64,000 nt of DNA from NCBI GenBank assembly GCA_013396655.1, contig WBMV01006503.1:372001-436000 (forward strand), in the 5' to 3' direction. Positions 47,371-59,435 of this stretch are shown one piece after another. The position numbers and the translations under genes were made by a program. The notes beneath the pieces were generated by a model, which was not told where the DNA came from, searched no databases, and saw only the letters and a list, made by a program, of their open reading frames with translations. The stretch is from Campylorhamphus procurvoides (Eukaryota; Chordata; Aves; Passeriformes; Dendrocolaptidae). The stretch's first letter is position 1. Each line of letters opens with the position of its first letter.

Positions 47371-50300
47371 AACCCAACCATTTCTAGTTCCCTTTGTATG
47401 AATATGTGCCTGCCTGTACACATCCCACCACTTCTGTTTCAAAGTAAGAGAGAAAAGTCATTTAATAGGAAGCAAATGTATTTTTTGTTTTCAATTTTTT
47501 CTTTTAAAACTCTATTTATCTAATACCCCCTGAAAATACTGGGGTTTAAAAAAAGAAGTCAAAATGTTTAGAAAGTACAAAAGTGAGCTGTCTACTACAT
47601 AATCTATTTCCTCATTAAAAAAAAAAATAAGGAAGACCACCCTGAAATCTTGTTCCATTTTTACCTCTCTGATAATTTTTTGTTTTGCTAAAATTACAAA
47701 TTTGACAATTGGTATCCAACTGAGAAATGTAATACAAACCTCTAGCAGATAACCTCTCTGGTATTGTCAAGTAGCTACTCAGAAAAGATGCCTCTGGGTA
47801 GATTCAGTGGTGATAAAGAGAGCTCATAAGACACCTGAAGAATTCTGCAATATTTTGAAAGCAAGCAAATGTGTGCACAGAAAGAAAAAATAAATGAAAC
47901 AAAGATGGTAAGAAAGCTTTGTAATCTGAAATGCAGAGAACGAGATATGCTGCAACAATAACAAAAGCAGGTGAGTGGAACTAATATCCCATGCCACTGC
48001 AGGCTGGACTCACCATTCAAATCATTTTATTGAGAGATGACAAATCTTTGATTTTGAGAGCAATGGCTAGTGACAATATATTTTGTATTTCCTGATGCAG
48101 CATGAATCTAAGAATGTTTCTTATTTCATATGGGAATGATTCCAGGATGCTAGCAACATAACATTCAGGGAGTGAACAGTCTAAAATTTCTATAAACACC
48201 AGAATCAAGGCATTTATGAGTTTTAGTAAAAATTTTATTGAAGTCTGGTCATATTGGCATATTGTGCATTTTAAATGTAATTAGATTACTGGCAGTAGAT
48301 TCAATTTAGTGGTAAAAATGTAAAGAAAACAGTTGGACTACAGATGAAACAATAATGTAGCTGTTCTTTAGTTAAGAGAAGAGTGAAATTCAGAAACAAA
48401 TGGTGTTTGAGAATATTTATGGTAGAGGAAACATGCTGCATACAACTAACTTCGTCAATTTTATGCAGCACAGTAGTTTTTGTTCCGCTTTGAAAAGCAG
48501 TTTCTGATAGTGAACATATGATAGGGTGAACGGATGGTTTTGAGGGTTTCCAATGGGAACAGAAAACCTTTCATCCTTAGCTCACGTGCCAAAATGCAGT
48601 CCAGGCTGTGAGGGAACACTTTGTCTGTACAACTTGTTTCACATGACACCAGGTCTTGTCTCCTCCTCCTTCCTCCATTCAAGTGCAAAGCCTGAGTGAC
48701 TGAAAAGGACCATAGAACTTGGCACCACACTGGCAGCTCTAGGGGAAAACCCACTGCTGGAATGTCAGGATTTGGCTCCTTCTTACCATGGTTTGTCCCA
48801 TTGTCCTGGTGGCAGAACCACTTGACCCTTTCTGCCTTCTCTACAGACACAACACACTTGCTCTCATCGATCTTGTCATCAGACACCTTTCAAAAGCCTT
48901 CAAATCTCCTGAAAAATTCACAACATTTAAACAAAAAAATCAGATAAAGATTTAATTATTTGTAGGAGTACTTAAAACAAATAAAAAAATTAGGGTCTGG
49001 AGAGACAGAGGGCCATTTTATTGAGCTCTCAGTAAGCTTCAGAATATGCTGGAAAGAAAATCTCGTTTGCCTCAAGGTACAATGGCACTGAAAAGTAATG
49101 GGTTTTTCATGTACAGTAATCACTGCAGCTTGCAACGGGCTAGGCTGATGCAGAGCAGTGAAAATTATAATACAGTTAATTAATTAATCCAAATCTGTTC
49201 TGGATATATAGCTATTAGAAGATATTTCATTCTTTACACACACTTAGGACACGTCCCATTGCCCTGGAGTTACTCCTGTTATTAATTATGGAAAGATAGG
49301 TAAAAAAAAGGGAGTGAAATAGGTGAGAAGTCATCCTTCCATACCCACTTTGCTTAGGCTAAAGACAGGTGTCAGGATATCTTCTTGCAGGTAACAGACA
49401 TGGGAGCTAAAATCCTGTTCTGCGATGAGCTTTGCTTTATATGCCACTGCCATGGAGGCATAAGTTAAGGTGTTCTCAGAAATGAATCTGAGCAAAGGTT
49501 GCTGAAAGAACCCTTGGGGCTGGCCTAGAGTGCTGGCAGTTGGTTGTGTATCTGGAAAGGGGAAGCAGGAAAAAACCCAACAAACTAGGAAAAGAGGCAA
49601 AAATCCCCAAGGCTTTGTGAGCCAAAACAAGTGTCAGGACCAGGTTTGTGAGAAACTGAGAAGATGGACAAGGTTTTCAGGGAAATGTTAACTGGGTGAG
49701 AGTCTGAGAGCTGGCTTCTGCACTGCTAGCCTCCCAAAGTGTGGTGCTTTACAGGTTCCTCAGGTCAGTCAAGCAAACAGTTGACCAGTGCAAACTTCTT
49801 ATGGAAAAATCCACAGGACTGTAACATTTGTTTAGGTGTTTTGGTCCGAAAGTGAAATACTATTTTGTCTGCTTGGAAGCTTTTTGTCTAATTTTTCATA
49901 AACCCTCTGGAATACTGCCTGTTTGTATGTGTTGACAGTAACTAGCACAAACTCTGCTGAAGCTTTCGTGTAGCTATCTGCACTGCAGAAAGTTAAAAGA
50001 TGAGTAAATTTTCCAGCTGTTTGCAAGGTGGGACTGGGAACAGAGGGTTGCATTTGCATCTTGAACAGGTGTTGATTGAGTATTTCTGTGGCTGAAATGC
50101 AAATAACATTAAATTGCTGGTTCTGGTTTTCTGATTGGAATATGAGTAGTTGCATGTCACACTGAGCCTCTGAGATATCAATGTGACCATAATAGGCATT
50201 CAGAAGACCATAATAAATTTATTGGCTAAGTCATCTAGGTGCTGCTAGATCCCAGACTTGAAGGACATGTCTGCAGTCTGTTTGTGCCTCTGCTCTGCCT

Positions 50301-51424
50301 GGGATGTCATGAGCTATGGTTGGGAGTGAAGGCTTGGCCTGAGTGACACCCACTAGGACTTTGCCAGTGACTTCATCATTAAGTTAAAAGTTTGTGTCCG
50401 TTGCAGACACTCAACTGTTTTATATACCTAAATGTCATTTAAAAGGCATGAGGGAAGAGAAGAGGAGGCCTGAGGAGTGTTAAGACAAGAAGATACACAG
50501 CACACTCGGAAGAGGAGACTCTGCGAAGTTATGAGACTTTGTCTGAAAGGCTTCCCTTGCCTTTAACAGCCAGTAGGAATAGCTGACATCTTTCTACCAT
50601 AACTTTTGGAGCAATCATGGCTTGAATCAGCTGCTTTTATAATGAGACATCATGCTACTGGTTATTTTTTATTATTTAAAAGCTGAAAGGCAGTGCAAGA
50701 AGTAATTTAAGCAAGATCATCTCTTCTCAAGTTTATCTAAAACTCTTTTCTCCATTAGATTCTGAATTCATTTTAGGGAGAACAGTCTCCTGATTAGAAT
50801 GAGTAGCAAATATACGATGTAAGGAAAAATGGAAAAAATTAAAGCTTCAAGTGAAACAAAGTTTTAATATAAATACTCTTTGTCTACACTGTTTTTAAGA
50901 GCTATTCCTTCTCATGCCTCACTGTGATTTAACATCGTGCTATGTTGCAGAACCTCAGAGTATCTTCAGCTTTCACTAAGATTTTGAAGTACTGACAGTT
51001 ATTCTTTCTTATAAACCGTTATATTTTTAAAACAAAATTGTGTGCTTTTTGACCTTGATCAGGGTAGTGAGACAGATACATGATGGGAAAAGCTGGCATG
51101 GCTGGTCAGCTGAAACTGGATTGCTTTTGGATTCCTGTTGTTGGGATGCACATCTGGGCAGTTCTGTTCTTAAATTCTTCCCTGGGCAGCTGCGGCCTCT
51201 GTATGTCACTCCTCTCATGAACTGCTTGGTTTGTGGGGAAAGGCTTTCAGCTTAGGTATTGCCCTTTTGCTTCCTCCAGCTCCCAACTGTACTTACTAGT
51301 CAGCACAACTTTCATTGCTTTCTGTCATTTACCAATTGGAATTTTTTGACAATGGTCTTCAATACTTTTTCTCAAGAGGAAAGTTCAGTTCAGTGATTAA
51401 CCGCTGCTCAAAGTTTTGGAAGGC
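47371..51424. other. Unique non-coding DNA
   Basis: No gene supported. The longest open frame is 141 codons on the minus strand (48461-48886). It has no recognised domain and no credible acceptor or donor. TTAATTAATTAAT occurs near 49176-49188. An A-run lies near 47617-47627. Confidence 0.5.
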
Positions 51425-51500
51425 TAAATTCAGTGTTATGCTTTCCCACTGTTTTCTGTATGCCTTTGGCTAAGTCACTGGAGGAGGAGGAATTCATCTC
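51425..51500 (-). repeat. Possible MIR-like relic, antisense
   Basis: The word TGCCTTTGGCTAAGTCACTGG resembles antisense MIR 'gaccttgggcaagtcacttaacc'; flanking matches are poor. Weak call. Confidence 0.3.
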
Positions 51501-52500
51501 CTCTGTCTTCAGCTGGTATGAATTAGATGTCTAATCTGAGCTTGTTGCCTGTGCTCCCTCTGTGGTGAAGGGAGAGAGACAGGCACCTCCAGGGGTTGAC
51601 TCATCCCTATCCAATGTGTCTGCTCTCTCCTACAGGAGAATATAGGTAGATAAGCAAGTAGTTGAGATTCACAGCCCTTATTTTCAGATGCCTGAAATAA
51701 ATCAAACTGAGTCCCACATTTAGTCTTTGTTTTCTGGCTGTTACACAAAAGTGGAATCCATTAAGTCCATTAAAAACAATGCAATGTTATGGCTATTCAA
51801 ATTCGTCAAAACAAGGCCAATTTGGAAAGCACTGGCTGACTTTCAGACCAAACCCTTTAAAAATACTTAGGAATCTAAAGATGTAGAGAGGTGTCTCTTG
51901 AGCTTTTAACATCTCCTAACTCCTACAAAAGTCATAGGAATTTTTTAAAACCTCACTAAATGCCCATCTGTATTTTTAGGTATATAAACACCTATAAAAC
52001 ATTGTCCCTGCTCTTACTAGGGAGAGCACTATACTAAAATGCACCCAGGCCTCCAAGTAGCGTTTTCCTTGGCTTCTGCCCCTCACCCCTCCAGACACCA
52101 CTGCTTCCATGCTCCATGGCTCTTACTGCTGGCAGCAGAGGTAGTCCTGGATGAGGACTGTATGTGATACAACACTCCAGCTCTTCCCTGCTGGCGGGTA
52201 ATTCATGAGGATGAGAACTGTGGCTGGGCTGGGGAGAGAATGAGTGAATCACAACCTCCTCTCCACTTCAGCTGAACTGTGTGGAAACTTGGCCTGGTGG
52301 AGAATCTCATGCATAAACTATATTTTATTGCTTGGAGTTGACAATTCAGCTGCAACAGTGAAACTGGCAAGTTATAGATACAATACAGAAGATGTAAACT
52401 TAATTTGTCATTTCTTTTGGGCTGCCTAGCATCTCATTCCTTGTTGAGAATTTCCCTCAAGACCAGCAGGATAAGAGTTAATGCGTGATCTGGAAATTAA
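51501..52500. other. Unique non-coding DNA
   Basis: No gene or named repeat recognised. Minus-strand frames at 51509-51748 and 52034-52252 are short and unrecognised. Confidence 0.5.
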
Positions 52501-52520
52501 TGTGTGTGTGTGTGTGTGTG
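52501..52520. repeat. (TG)10 microsatellite
   Basis: Ten perfect TG units, likely polymorphic in length. Confidence 0.95.
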
Positions 52521-52796
52521 CAGGACCCTTCCTCCCTTTTGATTGTCCCTTTCCTTTCCTTTATGTGAACAGACTCACTCACCATCCCCAAGAGTGCAAG
52601 AGGCAAAGGTGAGGGAAAAGCTGACAAACTGGGAAAATAATCCTTTTGCCCACCCCTAGTGGAAACTCTGTTAGCTACAACATGGCAGCTGAGGCAGAGC
52701 AACTAAACCCAACCAAATCTCTTTTATTATGTTCCTGTGTTTATTTTTCCTCTGCATTTATGACTTAGCATGTTGGTTTTGGTGTGGAAAGGACTC

Positions 52797-53075
52797 TAAA
52801 GCTGTAGATATGCGTTGTAATTATACAAATTCCTCTGCATGGAGTCTGTTAAAAAGGTTGATCTATTTTTATGAGGACACACACAAATACTCATTTTGAT
52901 GGACCTCATTGGCATTTATTGCAGGCCTGCCACTACTAAAATTTAAAGCCAACCTCGTAAATTTTATGGAAACTACATACTGCAATTATTAGCCCGAAGA
53001 CCTCCTGTCTCGCAGGAACGAGTCAGATTTTGCTTTCCATGTACACTGTGGTTTACACCTGAAAGAGATTAGTTG
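52797..53075. promoter_or_regulatory. Possible conserved non-coding element
   Basis: An AT-rich stretch with high sequence complexity, homeodomain-type cores (TGTAATTATAC near 52814, TGCAATTATTAGC at 52981-52993) and four CpG dinucleotides within about 65 bases (52956, 52995, 53011, 53019). CpGs are normally lost from neutral DNA by methylation decay, so their clustering in otherwise AT-rich sequence hints at constraint. No open frame spans it. A partial CTCF-like match (12 of 14) lies 135 bases upstream, at 52649-52662. Inference only; alignment would settle it. Confidence 0.28.
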
Positions 53076-53544
53076 GGACCACCAGTAGCTTGAAAACCTA
53101 ATCTTCAGTATTTTGTTTCCAGTTTAGCTCTGAAAGATACTCCAGGTGTTCTCATTAATTAGTCATTGTAAGTCACTGTGTCACTATTGTTCATGGAATA
53201 GCTATTTTCCTGGTGCGCTTTTTCTGTAGGAGTGTTTTAAATTAAAAGTTAGTTTATATGTTTTTTAATGTTTAAAACCAATTCTTGTGACTGGTGAAAA
53301 TGAACAAAAACAATCTCTAACAAACCAGTTTCAAAGGACAAATTCTTGAACTTGAATATTTCCTGTAATGGTGTAACTTTATGGAGTTTACCTGAGCATA
53401 GTGCTAGCGTAGTGGAGGATCCAGATAAACAACATAAGCAGATCCTGCCATTTTTTTTATGCAGAAAAGTTGCCACTAATATCAGGAATTATCCATAAGC
53501 CTTACAGACCATACAGTAAGTCATGTTGTTCTCCTTCCCTTGTT
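53076..53544. other. Unique non-coding DNA
   Basis: AT-rich; no gene or repeat recognised. Confidence 0.5.
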
Positions 53545-53605
53545 GTCTTATTTTATAGTCACAGATGCTGAGAGCCAGAGATTAAGTGGATTAAACCTAC
53601 TAATC
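53545..53605 (+). repeat. MIR-like ancient SINE relic
   Basis: TTGTCTTATTTTATAGTCAC, then GATGCTGAGAGCCAGAGATT, then AAGTGGAT follow the MIR-type order 'cccattttatagatgaggaaactgaggcacagagattaagtgac'. Diverged and partial. Confidence 0.42.
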
Positions 53606-54922
53606 CAACAAATCATTAGGGGAAAGTGAGAATAACTATAGATGTGAAGCTTCTTCATCCTTCATTTTCAATTAAGTCTTTGTTCTTGGTCAGATCATTT
53701 GGACCCCAAAGAGAAAGGAGGGAAAGATAATTGTGAATTCCTCATCTTAGTGGGATCCTGTCCCTCTCCTTTGGAGAAATCTGGCACAGTCCCAAGTGGA
53801 ATCTTTGGAACTTGGCCAGCACACGTGCTCTGGAGCTCCTGAGAGTGCACCTCCTCAATCCCAAAGTGCCAGCCCTGGCCATGCCCACCACTGCATCCTT
53901 TACTGCTGGCTGTCCCAGCACAGTGGGCATATTTGCAATGGCAAAACCCCCAAGAGGCAGAGCTTGGCCCTCTCTGGGCTTCAAGTGCCTGAAGAGAAGC
54001 TTCCATAGTTCACAGAGTACACTCTGAAGTGGTGCATGCTAGAGGTCTGACTGTGAAAGTCCCACCTGTAAATGGTCAAAGAAGAGTGAGTACATGCAGT
54101 TACATTGACTGAGGCTTAAAATAAAAGAGAGTTGTTTAATTTTTTTAAGACACTAGAAACTCAGTAAGGAACAAATTTCTCTGAATACAGCATGAGAATA
54201 ATACCAAGTTTACACATTTTATAGCATCCAGTATTGGTTGGTCTCAGAGAAAGTATCAGAAGAGTTAAGTCAGTTCTGTGCCTAGGAAAAGTTACTCCTA
54301 CATTCACTCTTCTTGTTCAAGAGAAGTACACACACACACATCCTGATGTTGTGCTTTTCACTGCTGTTTGAATCCCAGCTAAAAGAAAGGATTTGAATTG
54401 GCCAGAGAAGTGAAGGGGAAGTTTCTCTGCTGGGAGTAACTTGAATGACAAGGAGAAAGGGTGACCATGGAGTATTGGTTGAATTACTACAGAAGTGCTT
54501 GAAAAAGTTTCTTAACAATCTGGGTTACCAAGAGAATGTGTTAAGATTAGAAAAGGAAAATGGTAATGTCTCTCCACTGTGTGGAGAAAGAATAACTCAG
54601 CAAAGCACTAGTTTGTGCAGCATTTTAGAAAATAGATTTGCTAAAGAGCTCGCCTTTGGGACACAGGAATGCCAGCATGACCAGCTGTAGTTCACAATGT
54701 TGCAGTTTCACAGGACAATACAGTCATCCTGACCTGGTCTTTAGACTAAGGGAGACAATAAAAAAAGACCTCAAAAAGACATCTTTGGAGTCTGAGGCAA
54801 AGGGTAGGTCTATGTATCACAGTGAAAATGCCTCAGATCATTGTCAAGGAAAAAGGACCTAAAGTAAAAAGCTGAAATAAGGATAACCTTGGAGAACACC
54901 TAATTTACTGCTGCCACGAGAT
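53606..54922. other. Unique non-coding DNA with a short CA tract
   Basis: A G+C-rich patch (53740-54010) is open on both strands (103 codons minus, 70 and 71 codons plus), typical of G+C-rich chance frames. A CA dinucleotide tract lies at 54327-54341. No supported gene. Confidence 0.5.
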
Positions 54923-55246
54923 ATAGAATCACAGAATCATTAAGGTTGAAAAAGACCTCTAAGATCACCAAGTCCAACCATTAACCCAGCACTGCCAGGT
55001 CCACCACAAAACCACGTTCCTAATTACCACATCTACACATTTTTGGAACACTTTCAAGGATGGTGATTCCACCATTTCCCTGGGCAGCCCATTCAAAGCT
55101 TGAGTACCCTTTTCTTGACAAAATTTTTCCTAATATCCAATCTATACCTCCCCTCATTATTTCCCCTTGTCCTACTACTTGTAACTTGGGAGTAGAGACC
55201 GACCCCTTACCTCTCTAATACCTCCTTTCAGGTGGTTGTAGCCACT
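54923..55246 (-). mobile_element. CR1 LINE 3' end, antisense
   Basis: The longest uninterrupted antisense CR1 in the window apart from the 58.6 kb copy. The plus strand reads ATAGAATCACAGAATCATTA (terminal repeat), 'gttgaaaaagacctctaagatcaccaagtccaacc', 'cagcactgccaggtccaccac', 'ggatggtgattccaccatttccctgggcagccc', 'tcctaatatccaatct', 'ccccttgtcctactactt', and CTCCTTTCAGGTGGTTGTAG, in the right order throughout. The 3' terminus is intact and the element is truncated at its own 5' end. No reverse transcriptase domain is present. Confidence 0.95.
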
Positions 55247-58200
55247 TGTTGTTTGATAGTGCAAAATATAAAGAGCTCATCAAGAAAATGATGGGTATGG
55301 ATGTACATGTTGTCATGTTCTTCAGTTTTATGACTTGCAGGTTTGGACTTTAAGAGGAGCTATGTGCTGTTATGTCTATATAGAGAATTCCATAGCATAA
55401 AATGATAAAATGGCTCTTTTCTCCTGCAGGAATGAGAGTTGCTTGGTTTTGCTTTGTGGTCTCTTGTAAATGGGGTGGGACTAAAGGAATCTGGTGTTCC
55501 CTAACCACAATGCACATGAACCCATCCATGCTGTGGCCAGCCCCTCACTACATGATGTTAGTCGCTCCTGCTATGTCAGTGGGTGGAGGACACAACTCAT
55601 TGCCACACAAGGAGTTTACCCCTCTTTAAGCTGTACCTATGCTCACATCTCACTGCAACTACTTGAGGCATACACTCAAGATTTTCCTCACAGCACAAGC
55701 AGTATGAACGTTTTATTATATACTGCTGAGTTTTTCACTTTGTAAATGACAATTGAGATACGGCACCAAACTCATCAAACTTCCTGCACCATGAAACAGA
55801 GCTGTGACCCTTTTCGACTGAAATGCAAGAAGACATTCTGAGAACAGCCTTTCACATATTTTAATAAGAAAACATGTAACAAAAATATTTACTGACTCCA
55901 TATACTTTTGCTTGGAAGAGGGAGGATGCTTTCTACTGAGAGATATTGTGATGATCTACAGTGTCCGTTGAGTTATATTTTCATCTTTTCCTGCTGTTAC
56001 GATGAATATGTAAAACCCTCTTTGATACACTGTCAGGACTTTTCTATTTATGAATTCTAAGTGGTTTCAGAGGGGGGCTTTTTCCACCTTGAATAGTTTC
56101 TGTTTGAGATGTGATAAGCTTTTCTTTAATAAAGAAAGATTTTAATAAAGAAAGGGACAGAGAATCTGTTTGTAATTGGCATTCTTCTAATGTAACAAAT
56201 TAAACAGCTATGCTGATTCTAACTGAATATGCCATAGTTGTGTAAAGATTCAAGTCTGTTGTGCTTTTTATCACATTTCAGAAGTAGCTGTATCTAAGTG
56301 GAATGTTGTCTCTTTAGCTTGTAAATAGTCAAGGTACTAAAATGTGCAAAATGCAAATGGAATTTGCACTATAATACTCTTTAATTTGATTTGACATTAG
56401 ATTTCAGCTCCTCATCTTTTCATGATAGCTATTGAAAAGATGTAATTTTATTTTGATGTCTTAAATTTTACCTTTGCTGTGTTACAATACATAGAAATTG
56501 TGTATCAAAAAGTTATAGTGTAGAGTTGTGGACACATGCAAATTAAGTTTTGACTTTGATTATATTTTTTGCACTTGCTATTTGAGATATGCACTCATTC
56601 TATTTTTCTTTTCAGTGAATATTTATCCTGATGGCTATCACTAAATAATTGCTTGATGTCTAAAGCTCTTTTTATTTGATGGGCAATTCAAAACCTTTAT
56701 CAATGTCAATTGTTAAGGTGTCGAAATCTGATAATTTAATCATCACCAAGAGTAAAATGATACTCAGAATTATGCCTCTAAGAAAAGCCACTATTTACCA
56801 AGAAAAGAGTTTTTTTATATCCAGTGATCATAGTAATTTCTAAAGTGGAGCATCTTAGAATCTGCTTTGACTTATTCACTTGAGAAAATGTCTGGCTATT
56901 CATTCACTCAGAAAATTCTAGACAGCTAGTCAGAAAAAAAGACAAAATCCGGTCTGATCAACAGTAACTCAGGATTCACCTACAACTTAGAGAAACTTGG
57001 TGCCCTAACCACAGTTCAGTGTGGCTCATACACTTACAATGCACTGCAAGTCCTTGCGCAAAACTGGCCCCCACTGAAACAAGAATTCACAAGTCACTTT
57101 TGCTAAGACTGCTGTGAAATGATTCCAGCATCTACTCACATGGGGCTTTAACAACATCTCATGATGCTAACAGTTTCTTTTCACCAGATAATTTCAGTTG
57201 GTTTGTCTGACAGTTTTTAAACCCATTTCTGCCATAGATCAAAATTTCTACTAGCTTCTTGCACAGGCAAGATCGGTACATGGGAATCCTGTGTGCAATT
57301 ACATACAGTGATGAATTTAGGTATACAGGTGAGTAACCCAACAGAATGCTGTGGGGGCTTGTTGACCTGGATGACAAGACCCTCTCTTTCCATGTGGGCA
57401 GTGCTGTCCTCTGTTATGATGTGGTGCCTGGCTCAACAGTGGTCACTGCAAAAGGCACAGGAAGGTCAGTGTCTCAGTATGAAAGTGACATATTTGATTG
57501 CTTACCTAGGACCTCAAAAGCAGCTCAGGCCTCACTTGTTGAAGTCGTCAAGATGCAAATCCAGTACTCTATCTAATGGAAAACCAAGAAGTTGTATATT
57601 ATTTCAGCAATAAAAATACCAATTTGCTAGGCTGTCTAGTCCAGAGCAATTTCCACCACGTTCCTGAAATAATCCCTGCTGCTTAGTGAGTGCATCACAA
57701 TTTCTTCAGGTCCTTTCATTTATTTTTCTTTGTTAATTTTCTCAGATTTTTTAAAGACATTCTTCCTGATGACCAGAACTTGCCTGGGGAAAGGTAGATC
57801 CTTTGTTGCTCAGTGGATACTGAGCCCCTGCTCACAGCTCCCAGGCTTTCCAAAGCTCTTGAGAAGATACCTCTGATGCTTTTTGATACCTCAGGGAAGG
57901 CAGGACAGCAGCATCATGATGGCAACTGAACTGCTGAGTAAGGACCCAGCATGTGTTGCCACTGCAATTAGCAAGCAAATCTAAAGACTACCTACAAAGA
58001 TGCAGGACTGCCAGTGCTTTATAACAAGAGCAGTTATCTATTTGTTCCTGGTACCTAAGGGCCTGCTTCTGGACAAACAGACAGGAACCCTGTTTGCCAG
58101 GCACTCTACATGGGAGATCTTTACTGAAGTTAGTGCTGTAACAGTTTTGTTAACACCTTACTGTCCAAAGTGTGATTGCAAATCAGATAGCTTAGACACT

Positions 58201-58631
58201 ATGCATAGTCCTGGTAACATGCAAACCAATCCATTTGCAAAACCTGGCATCAAGAATGACACCAAATATTTGAGGAATTAAGTCAATGGCTCTGTGTTGA
58301 TGAAACTAATCTGCAGTAGGTATTGAGTACAGTAGAAACCTTCCTGGACTGTAGAAACAGCCTGGACTGCAGTGAAGGTAGCACACTAAATTCAGTAGTA
58401 ACACTTAAAGTAAATAGCATCATGATGCTTCCAAAGGAGAAAAAAATGTGAAAATTAATTTGTTCTAATGGCATAGAATTGAAAAACAAAAACCTCAACA
58501 AACCACAAACATCTCTCTTAGGGATGAAGAGATTTTATTAATCATAATAACACTTAATCTAAATCTCCACTCAAAATAGGATTAATTTCCTTGCTTTGTT
58601 CTTTGTCAAGTTTTGAGGATCTCAAGACATG
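55247..58631. other. Unique non-coding DNA
   Basis: No gene supported. A 76-codon plus frame at 57346-57576 reads like protein in composition but has no recognised relative and is discussed under findings. A direct repeat and palindrome lie at 56121-56154. The part from about 56560 to 56830 is AT-rich and complex, possibly conserved. Confidence 0.5.
56121..56154. repeat. Palindrome and direct repeat with AATAAA
   Basis: TTTCTTTA (56121-56128), one base, then TAAAGAAA (56130-56137) is a perfect palindrome. TTTAATAAAGAAAG occurs at 56125-56138 and again at 56141-56154. Each copy holds an AATAAA hexamer, but there is no upstream exon or downstream GT-rich signal to make it a polyadenylation site. 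Confidence 0.7.
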
Positions 58632-59005
58632 CAGATGCTTCAGTCTCTCTGGCAACAACTTTCAGTGTTTTGTGAGGAATTTTTTTCTCATGTCTAACTA
58701 AAATTTCTCTTGTTGTAACTTGTTTGTTGCCTTTTGGCCTTTTCTGTGTAGCTCTGAGAAGAGTGTGTCTCCACCTCCTTTATAACTATGAAGCTGAAGA
58801 AAACAATTAGATCTGTTCTTATCTTTCTTTTCTCCAGGTTAAATAAATCCATTTCTTTAACCTCTCCTTGTACATTCTGTTCCTCATGTCCTAACAGTCT
58901 TGGTGACCCTCTAACAGACTAGTTCCAATATCTTGCTCATACTTAGGAGCATCAAGTCAGACATAGCATTCTGTTTGATCACACATGAGCCTAGGGGCAT
59001 ATAAT
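58632..59005 (-). mobile_element. Old CR1 LINE fragment, antisense
   Basis: A heavily diverged antisense CR1. On the plus strand: CAGTCTCTCTGGCAACAACT, 'cagtgttttgtgaggaatttttttctcatgtctaactaaaattt', 'cttttctccaggttaaataaatccatttctttaacctctccttgtacattctgttcctcatgtcct', 'cttggtgaccctctaacag' and CAAGTCAGACATAGCATTCTG. These are the complements of consecutive CR1 blocks ('cttctccaggctgaacaaccc..ctcagcctctcctcatag' and so on). Neither end is the CR1 terminus, so this is an internal fragment of an older copy, the most diverged CR1 in the window. Confidence 0.85.
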
Positions 59006-59334
59006 CACATAATAATCACACCCATTGACTTGCACACAGCCCCGTGCTGGTCACTATTCCTTGTCCGAAGAGTGCCCCTTATCTGAAATACCCCCCTTAG
59101 GTTCTTTTCCTTCCTGAAACATCCCATTAAAAACATATCAGTAGGAGAGGGAAGAAAAAGGAAGGACAGGGATATAGGAGATTTTCTCAAAGTGCAGCTT
59201 CCTTTAAGCACACAAATGCAACACTAGAAAAGAAGGCTGGATGCACTTCTGAATGCATCAGATCTGTTCTCTACAGAAATATGCTCTCTCTGTTTGCAAA
59301 TTTGGTCTTAAAAATACAGTAAATACTGAATCAC
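59006..59334. other. Unique non-coding DNA
   Basis: AT-rich, no gene or repeat recognised. Confidence 0.5.
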
Positions 59335-59435
59335 TTGACTTGCCCAAAATCACAAAAGAAATTTAACACACTGAGAGCCCTAAATACCTTGTCAAGTTCT
59401 GAGTTTAGACTTCAGTGTCACCCTTAACTAAAAGT
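59335..59435 (+). repeat. MIR-like ancient SINE relic
   Basis: TTGACTTGCCCAAAATCACA, then a gap, then 'ccttgtcaagttctgagtttagacttcagtg', match the MIR-type words 'gtgacttgcccaaggtcacac' and the degenerate 3' part. The 'gacttgcccaa..tcac' word is the clearest MIR core in the window. Confidence 0.45.

Noticed and set aside
48461..48886. 141-codon minus-strand open frame
   Set aside because: Some protein-like composition, but no family recognised and no acceptor or donor at its borders. Length is compatible with chance in 64 kb.
52649..52662. Third CTCF-like match (12 of 14)
   Set aside because: Two mismatches in the informative GGC part; matches this weak are frequent by chance.
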